Origin: Sphingomonas koreensis
GTDB lineage: Bacteria > Pseudomonadota > Alphaproteobacteria > Sphingomonadales > Sphingomonadaceae
Assembly (NCBI RefSeq): GCF_002797435.1
Contig: NZ_PGEN01000001.1
Coordinates: forward strand, 3,904,501-3,968,500
Length of the DNA: 64,000 nt
Direction: 5' to 3'
Made by a program: the position numbers and the translations under genes. Positions 8,660 through 16,699 of this stretch are shown here, in pieces; the stretch's first letter is position 1; each line of letters starts with the position of its first letter. The notes under the pieces are model-generated. The model worked only from the letters and a program-made list of their open reading frames with translations. It was not told the origin of the DNA and did not search any database.

Positions 8660-9748
8660 GTGAGCAGCGCAATGTTCGAGTTCGAAGCCAACCCCAATCC
8701 GGTTCCCGCCAGCGAGCGTGCCGCGCTTCTGGAGAACCCCGGTTTCGGCAAGCTGTTCACCGATCACATGGCGATGGTACGCTGGAGCGATACCAAAGGC
8801 TGGCACGACGCCAAGGTCGTCGCGCGGGGGCCGCTCAGCCTCGATCCCGCGACCGCGGTGCTCCATTATGCCCAAGAGATTTTCGAGGGCCTCAAGGCCT
8901 ATCGTACCGGCGACGAAGGCACCGCGCTGTTTCGTCCGCTGGAGAATGCTCGTCGCTTCCGCGAATCCGCGCAGCGCATGGCGATGCCCGAACTGCCCGA
9001 CGACCTGTTCCTGGGATCGATCGAGGCGCTGGTGAAGGCCGATCGCGAGTGGATCCCGCAGATCGAGGGCGGCTCGCTCTATCTGCGTCCGTTCATGTTC
9101 GCGAGCGAGGTGTTCCTGGGCGTGAAGCCGGCGTCGGAATATCTCTACCTCGTCATCGCATCGCCCGCGGGCGCCTATTTCAAGGGCGGCGCGCCGGCGG
9201 TGACGATCTGGGTTTCCGACCACTATACCCGCGCAGCGCCGGGCGGCACGGGCGCGGCCAAGTGCGGCGGCAACTATGCCTCAAGCCTCGTTGCGCAGGC
9301 CGAAGCGATCCGCGAGGGCTGCGATCAGGTGGTGTTCCTCGATGCGGTCGAGCGCCGCTGGGTCGAGGAATTGGGCGGCATGAACCTGTTCTTCGTGTTC
9401 GACGACGGCAGCATGGTCACCCCGCCGCTGGGCGGAACGATCCTGCCCGGCATCACCCGCGAATCGATCCTGACGCTGGCGCGCGAGCAGGGCATCACGG
9501 TGCGCGAGGAACCCTATGCGATCGACCAGTGGAAGGCGGACGCGGGAAGCGGCAAGCTGGTCGAGACCTTTGCCTGCGGCACCGCAGCGGTGGTGACCCC
9601 GGTGGGCAAGGTGAAGAGCCGGGATGGCGAGTTCACGATCGGCAGCGGCGGTCCGGGCCAGGTGACCGAAGCGCTGAAGGCCCGCCTCACCGCGATCCAG
9701 CGCGGCCAGGCGCCCGACATCCATGGCTGGGTGCATCGTTTCGGTTGA
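8660..9748 (+). CDS. ilvE: Branched-chain amino acid aminotransferase
   Basis: 362 residues, the length of group IIIa (eukaryote-like) branched-chain aminotransferases. The PLP lysine is Lys201 in GTGAAKCGGNYA. Other family markers are HYAQEIFEGLKAYR, YLRPFMFASE, and the phosphate-binding ETFACGTAAVVTPVG near the C-terminus. It exchanges the amino group between glutamate and the keto acids of Leu, Ile and Val. The start is GTG 8660, with AGGAGAG about eight bases upstream. Confidence 0.95.
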   Translation: MSSAMFEFEANPNPVPASERAALLENPGFGKLFTDHMAMVRWSDTKGWHDAKVVARGPLSLDPATAVLHYAQEIFEGLKAYRTGDEGTALFRPLENARRFRESAQRMAMPELPDDLFLGSIEALVKADREWIPQIEGGSLYLRPFMFASEVFLGVKPASEYLYLVIASPAGAYFKGGAPAVTIWVSDHYTRAAPGGTGAAKCGGNYASSLVAQAEAIREGCDQVVFLDAVERRWVEELGGMNLFFVFDDGSMVTPPLGGTILPGITRESILTLAREQGITVREEPYAIDQWKADAGSGKLVETFACGTAAVVTPVGKVKSRDGEFTIGSGGPGQVTEALKARLTAIQRGQAPDIHGWVHRFG

Positions 9749-9762
9749 CCCCCTTTTCAAGT

Positions 9763-9793
9763 CGGAAGGCGCGCTCTAAGGGCGTGCCTTCCG
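9763..9793 (+). terminator. Hairpin after ilvE
   Basis: CGGAAGGC (9763-9770) pairs with GCCTTCCG (9786-9793) around a GC-rich inner part. It sits between ilvE and the tRNA. No T-run follows, so it is a weak terminator candidate or a processing hairpin. Confidence 0.4.
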
Positions 9794-9800
9794 CACATGC

Positions 9801-9875
9801 TGGGGCGTAGCCAAGCGGTAAGGCAGCGGTTTTTGGTACCGCCATGCGCTGGTTCGAATCCAGCCGCCCCAGCCA
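9801..9875 (+). tRNA. tRNA-Gln (anticodon TTG)
   Basis: A 75-base cloverleaf with CCA encoded. The acceptor arm TGGGGCG pairs with CGCCCCA, the anticodon stem GCGGT/ACCGC encloses the loop TTTTGGT (anticodon TTG), and the T arm CTGGTTCGAATCCAG is perfect. Its 3' half is repeated at 31739-31790 and 48991-49040, marking it as the attachment site of integrative elements. Confidence 0.96.
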
Positions 9876-9876
9876 G
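9827..9876 (+). repeat. Attachment repeat copy 1 (inside tRNA-Gln)
   Basis: The 3' part of the tRNA-Gln gene from the anticodon stem to the CCA end. The first 42 bases (9827-9868) are identical to 31739-31780, and all 50 bases match 48991-49040 with three changes. An integrase remnant begins 140 bases downstream, the usual arrangement for an element inserted into a tRNA 3' end. Confidence 0.85.
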
Positions 9877-10015
9877 CATTCCCTTGTGTTTCGGCTCCAA
9901 GGAGTTGAAATCACGGGAGAAGCACTGCGATGAGTTGTTCGGCGAGTTGGACCGGGTTTGACCGGTTTGGGCGGCAATTGTCTCACGATTTGTCTCATGA
10001 TTTTGTGCCTTCGGG

Positions 10016-10698
10016 GTGCCGGCCAAGGAGTCGGCACTGGCACGAATTGCAACCTTCAGCCCTGCGTCGATCGATTCGCTCAGGCAGGGCAGGCTACAGG
10101 ACCCTCGCACGCCAGACCTGATGATCGAGGTGCTGCCAAGCGGCAGGAAGGTGTGGAAGTACGAGCGTCGGCTGGCCGGCGACGGCGCATTGATCAGGCG
10201 GACCCTCGGTAGGTTCCCCACGCATAGGATGAGGACGCCCGCGAATGGGCGGCCGCATTAAATGATCAGGTCGAGACCGGCATCGATCCGCGTGAGGTCA
10301 GACGAGCGGAAGAAGCCGCAGAGCGTGCACGTGAAGCGCGTGCTTCTCGTGCGAAAAAGCCGAACAAGCCCCGTACGATCAAGGACAAGTTGGGCATCTA
10401 CACCCGCGATATCGCGCCGACGCTGGCTCAGCGTTGCATCTATGCGATGAAGTCGTCGGGGGGTATGGGAGATACCCGCCCATCGCGCCAAGAACAGCTG
10501 CGCGCGTCGTATCGAGCTTGTTGCTTGGGGGCGGCGACTGATCCATCCAATCATGAGTGGGTTTTCCCGGCCGAACGAATGGAAGGTCCGCGCACACAGG
10601 GTTGGTACCAGGCACGGGATCGCGTGCTGCCGCGCTTGATGCGCCGCGGCCTCGTGCGGCGAACGATGATGAGTGTGGGAGTTAGAACTACGTTGTAG
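10016..10698 (+). pseudogene. Tyrosine-type integrase remnant
   Basis: The first frame (10016 to about 10230) reads like the N-terminal arm-binding domain of P4-type integrases: LQDPRTPDLMIEVLPSGRKV, WKYERRLAGDG, RRTLGRFP. The reading then shifts frame near 10225-10235 and continues as DAREWAAALNDQVETGIDPR, a stretch native integrases carry next, followed by PRTIKDKLGIYTRDIAPTLA. After about 10450 similarity is lost except for a possible catalytic-domain scrap (WVFPAERMEGPRTQGWYQAR). The gene is frameshifted and internally deleted, so it should be inactive. Its position just after tRNA-Gln shows that the flanking element arrived by tRNA-targeted integration. Confidence 0.8.
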
Positions 10699-11004
10699 CT
10701 GACAGTCGGTGAGACTCAAATTCCGTGAGAACGAAGCCAGATACCAACCTTGCGAAGCGTCCGGAACAGAACGTCAGCTATCCCGGTCGTAGAGTTGGTG
10801 CCCACACGCGATCTACATTCTGGCCGGACCGAGCCCGTTCACCAGCGCGTCGGCGACATCGCCATCAGAGACAAGGCCCGGGCCGAAAAAGGGGCACCGT
10901 GTCGTAATCCTGATAATTGATGCGCGTATCAGCGGGCCGTGGCAGGGAATCTGAGCGTCTCTTCATTGGCTGTTGCTGAAAGACTGCAACGCGCCCCCAT
11001 TTCT
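10699..11004. other. Gene-free remnant stretch
   Basis: No supported coding region. It lies between two pseudogenes. Short open frames here have no recognisable motif or ribosome binding site; probably decayed mobile-element DNA. Confidence 0.5.
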
Positions 11005-11629
11005 GACGTTCGGAACGATCGCTGCCGCCCCCATGAGCCGAGCGCCAGCCGTCGCGCAGAGGCCGATCGGTCCCTTGCGCGAACACTGCGACCGCGTCGC
11101 CGATACGGATCTTGCCCGTCTCCGCGCCTCCGAAGCCGGTCGAGAGCATGTCGGGTCACATCAGCACCTGCTCATCGGTGAGACCGTCCGGGATCGGCGC
11201 GAGATTGGCCATCGCGTTGGGGACAAGCAGATAGTCGGCCTGCGCCCCGTCGACCGTGTCGCCGAAACGTCAGCCGCCGATCGCTTTCCAGCCGTGCGCG
11301 GTGCCTGCACCGCACTGCGCGTGGCAGCCGTCGAGCGATGCGTTGGACCAGCCCGACGGCGTAATCGCACCGGCGATGACTCGCTGGCCTTCGCGATAGC
11401 CTTGCACGGCCGAGCCGAGCTTCTCGATCATGCCGACTGGTTCGTGGCCGATCGTCAGGCCCGGAGCGACGGGGTATTCGCCCTTGAGGATATGGATATC
11501 CGTCCCGCAGATGGTCGTCGTGGTGATGCGCATCAGCGCATCGAGCAGGCCGACCTCGGGCACCGGCTTTTCACCCAGGACCAGCCGGCCCGGCTCAAGG
11601 AAGATCGTCGCGCGCATCTTGTTGGCCAT
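11005..11629 (-). pseudogene. Zinc-dependent alcohol dehydrogenase remnant
   Basis: The N-terminal half of a medium-chain alcohol dehydrogenase is recognisable in three frames. The first (from 11629) has TTTTICGTDIHILKGEYPV and LTIGHEPVGMIEKLG; the second has DGAQADYLLVPNAMANLAPI and STGFGGAETGKIRIGD; the third is a Rossmann-region scrap. At least two frameshifts and an in-frame stop interrupt it, and the coenzyme domain is missing, so no enzyme is made. Alcohol dehydrogenases of this type are common in hypoxia gene sets, so this may be a lost member of the island's original cargo. Confidence 0.8.
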
Positions 11630-11676
11630 GTGAAATCCTCCTTGCGGTCACCTCGCGAGGGCAGAGGCCCTCGTGC

Positions 11677-11784
11677 TCAGCGATGGGTCCAGGCGATCAC
11701 TGCCACCCAGCCATCGATCAGCGCGGTCGAGATGAATTGCAGCAGCCAGAAAAGGAGCAGCCCGCTAACAGCATAGGTTGCCAT
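11677..11784 (-). CDS. Tiny membrane protein (35 residues)
   Basis: A single hydrophobic helix followed by a short tail ending DGWVAVIAWTHR. GGAGGG stands eight bases before the ATG. It lies 79 bases downstream of the beta-CASP nuclease gene on the same strand, so it is probably cotranscribed. The tail resembles the end of another tiny protein at 13858-14019 (DFWIIVIAWLQP), which suggests a small family within this island. Function unknown; single-helix proteins of this size often bind larger membrane complexes. A GC hairpin (CGAGGGC/GCCCTCG) follows its stop. Confidence 0.6.
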   Translation of the reverse strand: MATYAVSGLLLFWLLQFISTALIDGWVAVIAWTHR

Positions 11785-11863
11785 GATTGCAGCCCTCCGC
11801 GCAGCACGCTTCGCCCGCCAGTCGGATGCGGCATGCCGATCGTCTGGCGATTTGCGTCGCTGG

Positions 11864-13504
11864 CTATTCGGCACGGGCGTCCTCCGCGGGCCGGCGCTCG
11901 CTCCGAGGATCACGCGCTCGGGGCAGCACCCTGCGCAACGGCGAGCGGCCCACCGCGGCAATTGCCTGATCGGCAGCATCCAGCGCGGTCCGGCGCTCCG
12001 CGTCGGAGGGCAGTGCGAGCAGTCGGGCCTCGAGCTTCGCGATGAATGCGGCGTAGCGGTTGCGCCAGTCATCCGGCGCGAGGAGTGTCGCGGCGTCAGG
12101 CCGCGCGCCGCGGATGCGCCGGGCCGGTTCTCCAACCTCAAGTCTGAACTGTTCCCCGAGCAGGGGTGCGAGCGGCTGAGGGAGGCCGGGAATTGCCGCG
12201 GCATCGCGAACAAGCTGCACAAGCGCTGGCTGTTCGCCATGATCGAGGAAGATCGTACCTCTCACCGGCGCCCGTTTGGTGAGCCATCTGAGCAGGCCAT
12301 CACGATCGGCGTGAGCGGAATATGCGTCGATCGTGCGCAGCCGCGCCCGCACCGGCACATCGGCACCGGAGATTCGGACGGCTGTTGCGCCGGCGGCAAG
12401 CACCGCGCCGAGCGTGCCCTGCGCCTGATAGCCAACCAGCAATATGGTCGAGTCGCCCCTTGGCAGGTTGCGAAGCAGATGATGGCGCACCCGGCCACCG
12501 GTGCACATGCCAGAACCGGCAATGATGATGGCGCCCGACAGCCGGTTGAGGCTCTTCGACTCCTCGACACTGCGCGTAAAGCGCACCTCAGGATGATCGA
12601 ACGGGGACGGACCGCCATGGGGCGGGCCTTGGAACCGGCGATACGCCTGGGTGACCCGGTCGGCGAGCGGCGCGTCGACGAACACCGGCACCGGCGCGAT
12701 ACGTCCCGCGTCGAATCCCGCGACGATATCCTCGATCAGAACTTGCGTGCGTTCGAGCGCGAAAGCCGGAATGACCAGGTTGCCGCCGTGCCCGAGTGCC
12801 GCCTCGATCTCGCGGGCGAGCAGTTCGCGACGTTGGCCGATCGTCGGAATCGTGCGGTCGCGATTGCCATAGGTCGCCTCGCATATGACATGGTCCCAGC
12901 CGCCCGCCGGCGCGGACGGGCCCGATATTGTAGCTGCGCCCGGACCGATATCGCCGGAGAAAAGCAGGGACTGCCCATCGATCCTGAGCTCGACCGACGC
13001 GGCGCCGAGGATGTGATGCGCGTCCCAGAAGCGCAACGACACGCCAGGAAGCGGCTCCAGCCATTTGCCGATCGCGAGTCCTTTGACCTGCCCGATAAGC
13101 CGCTCGACATCGTCGAAGTCGTAAAGTGGCTCGAAGGGGGGGAGGCCCGTCCGGTCGGGCCGTTCATTCCGGCGCTCCGCGTCGGCCGCCTGCAGGTTCG
13201 CGGCATCCGCGAGCAATGGTCCGAGAAGCTGTCGATTGGGCGGCGCACACCAGACGGGTGCGGTCAATCCTTCGCGGACCAGAAGCGGCAAGCGACCGGA
13301 ATGATCGAGATGTGCGTGCGTCAGGATGACGAGGTCGAGTTCGGCGGGATCGAAGGGCAGTGGCTCGTAGTTCAGCGCTTCGAGTGAGCGGGAACCCTGG
13401 TAGAGGCCGCAGTCGATGAGCACGCGATGGCGCTCCGAGCAGAGCTCCATGCACGATCCGGTGACCGTGCCTGCTGCGCCGTGAAAGGTGAGTTCGAGCG
13501 ACAT
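11864..13504 (-). CDS. Metallo-beta-lactamase/beta-CASP nuclease
   Basis: 547 residues. Metal-binding motifs appear in order: LTHAHLDHSG (motif 2), a DAHHILGAASVEL segment (motif 3), LFSGDIG (motif 4), then beta-CASP signatures ending in IIAGSGMCTGGRVRHHL and DAYSAHADRDGLLRWL. This is the architecture of Ysh1/CPSF-73-like RNases and exonucleases that process RNA 3' ends, acting in the cytosol. The C-terminal 60 residues are Arg/Ala/Asp-rich and variable. ATG 13504 is used because the fold starts immediately (LELTFHGAAGTVTGSC). It faces the promoter region with the dyad at 13605 and may belong to the hypoxia regulon. Confidence 0.88.
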   Translation of the reverse strand: MSLELTFHGAAGTVTGSCMELCSERHRVLIDCGLYQGSRSLEALNYEPLPFDPAELDLVILTHAHLDHSGRLPLLVREGLTAPVWCAPPNRQLLGPLLADAANLQAADAERRNERPDRTGLPPFEPLYDFDDVERLIGQVKGLAIGKWLEPLPGVSLRFWDAHHILGAASVELRIDGQSLLFSGDIGPGAATISGPSAPAGGWDHVICEATYGNRDRTIPTIGQRRELLAREIEAALGHGGNLVIPAFALERTQVLIEDIVAGFDAGRIAPVPVFVDAPLADRVTQAYRRFQGPPHGGPSPFDHPEVRFTRSVEESKSLNRLSGAIIIAGSGMCTGGRVRHHLLRNLPRGDSTILLVGYQAQGTLGAVLAAGATAVRISGADVPVRARLRTIDAYSAHADRDGLLRWLTKRAPVRGTIFLDHGEQPALVQLVRDAAAIPGLPQPLAPLLGEQFRLEVGEPARRIRGARPDAATLLAPDDWRNRYAAFIAKLEARLLALPSDAERRTALDAADQAIAAVGRSPLRRVLPRARDPRSERRPAEDARAE

Positions 13505-13604
13505 ATGCGGTCCGGTGAGCCTTCTCGCTTGCGTTGCCCCGGGCATGCTTGGTTGCATGCCTCGAGCCGGAAACGAGAGTGATGGCGCTCGAAGAGAGGC
13601 GGCA

Positions 13605-13620
13605 TTGGGAATGTCCCTAA
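13605..13620. promoter_or_regulatory. Island dyad site 1
   Basis: TTGGGAATGTCCCTAA, an imperfect inverted repeat between the divergent nuclease gene and the small-protein genes. It shares its layout (TTGG-N7-CCNNA) with sites at 16303, 19505, 25458, 29289 and 29313. Confidence 0.4.
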
Positions 13621-13726
13621 TGTCCGCCTCACCGAACCGGAGCGAGCAGCGTGCATCCGTATACCCACGGATTCCGGTACCTCGGCGTCTCGACCAAATC
13701 GAGGTCTCCAATCGGAGGAGCCGGTC

Positions 13727-13861
13727 ATGATCGAACCGAAATATGTCTCGCTTGCCACGATTCAGGCCAACCGCAACCGCCGCGCGCTTTCGGGTGTCTG
13801 GCTGCTGGTCGGGATAGTGGTCATGCTCGCCGCAATCGCGGCGCTTCAGCCACTGCGATGA
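13727..13861 (+). CDS. Small single-helix membrane protein (44 residues)
   Basis: A charged N-terminal part (ATIQANRNRRALSG) followed by one hydrophobic helix (VWLLVGIVVMLAAIAAL). AGGAG stands a few bases before the ATG. Its stop overlaps the start of the next small gene (ATGA), so the two are translationally coupled. No known family recognised. Confidence 0.6.
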   Translation: MIEPKYVSLATIQANRNRRALSGVWLLVGIVVMLAAIAALQPLR

Positions 13862-14019
13862 ATCATCGAAGAACGGCGCGGTGTGACGCCGCCCGGTACC
13901 CGGCGGCCATGCTCTTGACGATCGTCCTCGGGCTGGCGGGTGTCGGCGTGCTCGTCAAGCTCGGCATGATGCTCGTCCGCGATTTCTGGATCATCGTCAT
14001 CGCTTGGCTGCAACCCTAG
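13858..14019 (+). CDS. Small membrane protein ending DFWIIVIAWLQP
   Basis: 53 residues from the coupled ATG at 13858, or 36 from an internal ATG at 13909. The core is one hydrophobic helix (LLTIVLGLAGVGVLVKLGMM). The C-terminus resembles that of the 35-residue protein at 11677-11784. It is probably made with the preceding 44-residue protein as a pair. Function unknown. Confidence 0.55.
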   Translation: MNHRRTARCDAARYPAAMLLTIVLGLAGVGVLVKLGMMLVRDFWIIVIAWLQP

Positions 14020-14031
14020 CGCCGCCCCGCA

Positions 14032-14493
14032 TCACAGGGCGAGCGTCTGCTTCAGTCGGCCGAGGACCGGCCGCTGGCTTGGCAGGATCCAGTCCGAAGC
14101 TTCGGAGAGCGGCATCCAGCGCGCTGCGTCGATCTCGGGAAAGCGCATCTGCCGGCCGCTGCGGGGCGGCCATTCGAGATCAAACGTATGGCTGCGCAAG
14201 TCCGCGGGATCGAACGTGCCCTCGCAAGCAAACGCATGGACGATCTTGCCGCCGGCCTGACGGATGCTGCCGAGCGGGAGCAACGTGCCGCTTATCGCGA
14301 TCCCCAGCTCCTCCTCGACCTCGCGCCGCGCGGCGGTCTCAGGCGCCTCCCCGGCTTCGATCAGGCCCTTGGGAAGCTGCCAGGCACCGATCTGCTTATT
14401 GCGCCAGAAAGGACCTCCAGGATGCACGAGCAGAACTTCGAGCCCTATATTGGTGAGACGATAGAGAAGCACGCCAGCGCTTTGCGGAGCCAT
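14032..14493 (-). CDS. Nudix hydrolase
   Basis: 153 residues with a complete Nudix box: a run from GLIEAGE to RREVEEELGI matches G-x5-E-x7-R-E-U-x-E-E-x-G-U exactly. WQLPKG precedes it, as in predicted NTP pyrophosphohydrolases. It should hydrolyse a nucleoside diphosphate derivative using Mg ions. It converges on the small membrane protein genes, with only 12 bases between the stops. Confidence 0.9.
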   Translation of the reverse strand: MAPQSAGVLLYRLTNIGLEVLLVHPGGPFWRNKQIGAWQLPKGLIEAGEAPETAARREVEEELGIAISGTLLPLGSIRQAGGKIVHAFACEGTFDPADLRSHTFDLEWPPRSGRQMRFPEIDAARWMPLSEASDWILPSQRPVLGRLKQTLAL

Positions 14494-14533
14494 CGTCGAG
14501 CTTTCCCATGGCCGGAGAGACTGCGCAATCTGG

Positions 14534-14755
14534 CTATTCGTCCTCGCCGGGCAGGATCGCGGGGGGAGATTCGTCGGGTTGCGGATCCTCCATCGGCGTC
14601 GTGTCGGGGTCGCAGCGATCGGGCGGCGGCGGCGCGAACTCGGGCACGGCGGGCACCGGTGCTTCGGGCAGTGGTGCCCGTGGCGCCTCGGGCGGGCAGG
14701 GCGGTTTCGCGGGATCGTTTGGGGCGATTGGCGGTCGAGTCGGCATCGGTCGCAT
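14534..14755 (-). CDS. Proline-rich small protein
   Basis: About 73 residues, nearly one third proline, with acidic residues towards the C-terminus (PDESPPAILPGEDE) and no hydrophobic helix, so probably disordered. ATG 14755 is preceded by AAGGA. Function unknown; low sequence complexity makes it uncertain that this is a real gene. Confidence 0.4.
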   Translation of the reverse strand: MRPMPTRPPIAPNDPAKPPCPPEAPRAPLPEAPVPAVPEFAPPPPDRCDPDTTPMEDPQPDESPPAILPGEDE

Positions 14756-14775
14756 TCCTTGACGGTAGCAGGCGA

Positions 14776-15426
14776 TTAGCTGTTCGCTGGGTCCAGATGC
14801 TGTGCGGTCCTTCTTGCATGGCGCTCCCGGGCGAGCTCGCTGCACATGAAGCGTGCGGTCTGCTTCACCCGGCCGAGCAGCTCCGCGATGTAGTTTTCGC
14901 GCGCACCCTCAACCACGGATTCGAAATGCACATGCTCCGCCTCGCGAAAACCGAACAGGTTGGCGAGGTAGGTGTCGAAGGCCTGGCGAAGCGAGAGCCA
15001 CTGACCCCGCTCGTTGAGCCAGGGCAGGCTGGTCGCGGAGCTTGACAGCGTGAGTAGCCGCTTGCCGTGGAAAAGCGCCGCGGATGCCTCGCTCTTGAGG
15101 TAGGCGGGACGGAAGTTGGCGCCGAGCACGCGCTCGACATAGCCCTTGATGATCGCAGGCGGCGTGCCAAACCAGATCGGGTAGACGAACACCAGCACGT
15201 CGCAAGCCTGCAGCATTGCAAGCTCGGCCTCGACGTCCGGCGAGGGCGATGCACCAGCGCGTAGCAGCGGATCGAAGTCGAGTGCATAGAGGTCGCGGAT
15301 GTCAGCGTCCTGCCAGCACTCGCGCGCGACAGTTTGATAGGTCTCGGCAACCTGATGATTGAAGCTGCCGGGCGCCGGATGACCGAGCACGATCAGATGG
15401 CGCGCCGACACTGCGGAGGTCGGCAT
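14776..15426 (-). CDS. NAD(P)H-dependent flavodoxin-fold oxidoreductase
   Basis: 216 residues of the NQO1/MdaB-like flavodoxin_2 family. It shows GHPAPGSFNHQVAETY (phosphate loop for flavin), then VFVYPIWFGTPPAIIKGYVERV, the signature around the isoalloxazine site. It probably reduces quinones or electrophiles by two-electron transfer in the cytosol. It lies 12 bases downstream of a universal stress protein gene on the same strand, so both likely form one operon driven from the region near 16303. Confidence 0.85.
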   Translation of the reverse strand: MPTSAVSARHLIVLGHPAPGSFNHQVAETYQTVARECWQDADIRDLYALDFDPLLRAGASPSPDVEAELAMLQACDVLVFVYPIWFGTPPAIIKGYVERVLGANFRPAYLKSEASAALFHGKRLLTLSSSATSLPWLNERGQWLSLRQAFDTYLANLFGFREAEHVHFESVVEGARENYIAELLGRVKQTARFMCSELARERHARRTAQHLDPANS

Positions 15427-15438
15427 CCTTTCCTCCTT

Positions 15439-16242
15439 TCAGTGCGCGAGGAACAGCGGCACTGGGCATTCGCGCAGCATACGCCGCGTAACGCCGCCGA
15501 TCATCGCCTCGACCATCCGGCTGTGTCCGAACCCACCCATGACGAGATAGCTCGCCGTCATCTCCTCGAGTTCGTCGAGAATGACCGTGCTCGGAATGTC
15601 CACGCCCGAGGACCGCTGCAGCAGGCTCGCCTTGACCCCGTGCCGCGACAGATACTCCGCCGCTTCGAACGCCGGCACCCTGATCGAGCCGTCATCGACT
15701 TCGAGGATCGTCACGCGATCGGCAAGCTGGAGTAGCGGCACCGCGGCGCGCAGCGCGGCTTCAGCCTCGCGCGATCCGTCCCACGCGACCATTGCATGGC
15801 CGAAGGCATCGAAACGGCGCGCGGTCTCCGGTACCGCGAGCACCGGCTTGCCCGACTTCACCACGACCTCGCCGGCCGTGCCGAACATGTCCGGATAGCT
15901 CGTGCTATCGAGCTGCCGGTTGACCACGAGGATGTCGCTGATCGCGGCTGCATCGCGGAGCGAAGAAGCGAGGTCGCCGGTTACGTCGATCCAGCTATAG
16001 CCCACCTCTTCATCGGCCAGTCGCGGCTGCATCCGTGCGCGGTTTGCTCGCTCGGCTGCCTGTTCGTCGGCGATAAGCGTCGCCGTGCTGGCGAACACCC
16101 CGTAGTCTTCGACGGCCACGGGCAGCATCGCGACATCGACGCAGGTAAGATGACCGTCGATCGCGCGGGTGAGGTCGAGAGCGCACTGGAAGCGCGCTTC
16201 CTGCCCCGCATCGTCGTGCAGGAGCACCAGAACATTCTTCAT
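15439..16242 (-). CDS. Universal stress protein, two-domain
   Basis: 267 residues with two UspA-like halves. The second half ends in LVMGGFGHSRMVEAMIGGVTRRMLRECPVPLFLAH, containing the G-x2-G-x9-G-S/T-type ATP-binding pattern in a variant form. Tandem Usp proteins are typical members of hypoxia and stress regulons. A related protein lies at 30204-31025. It is the first gene of an operon with the downstream reductase. Confidence 0.88.
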   Translation of the reverse strand: MKNVLVLLHDDAGQEARFQCALDLTRAIDGHLTCVDVAMLPVAVEDYGVFASTATLIADEQAAERANRARMQPRLADEEVGYSWIDVTGDLASSLRDAAAISDILVVNRQLDSTSYPDMFGTAGEVVVKSGKPVLAVPETARRFDAFGHAMVAWDGSREAEAALRAAVPLLQLADRVTILEVDDGSIRVPAFEAAEYLSRHGVKASLLQRSSGVDIPSTVILDELEEMTASYLVMGGFGHSRMVEAMIGGVTRRMLRECPVPLFLAH

Positions 16243-16302
16243 GGGATCGCCTCCATCACTGTTCTGATGAGAGGCTATTGCGGGGGGCGGCGCACCGTCA
16301 CT

Positions 16303-16318
16303 GGGATATATACCTACA
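16303..16318. promoter_or_regulatory. Island dyad site 2
   Basis: TGGGATATATACCTAC, 61 bases upstream of the universal stress protein start. It matches the layout of the other island dyads. The AT-rich centre also makes it the only promoter-like sequence here. Confidence 0.35.
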
Positions 16319-16560
16319 CCGCCCGGCTGAAGCGCGGTGTCTCGGTGCCTCGATACGCGTCGAATGCCGATGCCACGACCCGCCCGTAAGGACGGGCCCA
16401 GGAAGCGATGGCGATCCTGTCCTTGCCGAGCGTGACGATCCCGCGTTCAACCAGCGGACCCAGCCGCGCGAGCGATTCGGCGAAGACCTGCGTCGTGTGA
16501 CCACGCTGCCGGGCGTCCTCGGGTCGCGCGAAATGATCGGGCAGGTAGCGGTGCGCCGGG
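16314..16560 (-). pseudogene. hemN C-terminal remnant
   Basis: An open frame directly after cydX, without a start codon, whose last 60 residues read ESLARLGPLVERGIVTL, then RPYGRVVASAFDAY, ending RFSRAV. That is the characteristic C-terminus of oxygen-independent coproporphyrinogen III oxidase (HemN). The radical SAM core is absent and the N-terminal part appears joined by a deletion. HemN makes haem without oxygen and is a common Fnr/FixK target, so this may be a lost partner of the haem-rich cytochrome bd operon. Assignment rests on the short conserved tail. Confidence 0.6.
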
Positions 16561-16561
16561 C

Positions 16562-16687
16562 TCAGGCCTCGTCGGCGCCGAACGGCTCGCCGTCGTCCAC
16601 CGGCAGGTGGAACTCGTGCCACAAGCCGTTGATGATGCCGAACCCGACCGCGAGCCCGAGGCCCAATACCCAGGTGAAATACCACAT
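16562..16687 (-). CDS. cydX: Cytochrome bd oxidase small subunit CydX
   Basis: A 41-residue single-helix protein beginning MWYFTWVLG, the hallmark of the CydX/YbgT family, then a glycine-rich helix and LWHEFHLP. It stabilises the haem centres of the CydAB complex in the inner membrane. It starts 12 bases after the cydB stop, so the operon is cydA-cydB-cydX. The acidic tail (DDGEPFGADEA) is typical. Confidence 0.9.
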   Translation of the reverse strand: MWYFTWVLGLGLAVGFGIINGLWHEFHLPVDDGEPFGADEA

Positions 16688-16699
16688 GATCGTTGATCC

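Noticed and set aside
9687..10052. Minus-strand open frame across tRNA-Gln encoding a GFEPAHGG-like peptide; similar frames at 31669-31961 and 48945-49322
   Set aside because: All three arise from reading the tRNA-derived repeat on the opposite strand. The shared peptide reflects the DNA repeat, not a protein family.
11783..13387. Plus-strand open frame of 534 codons opposite the beta-CASP nuclease
   Set aside because: The minus strand shows all metal-binding motifs of a known family; the plus frame has no motif.
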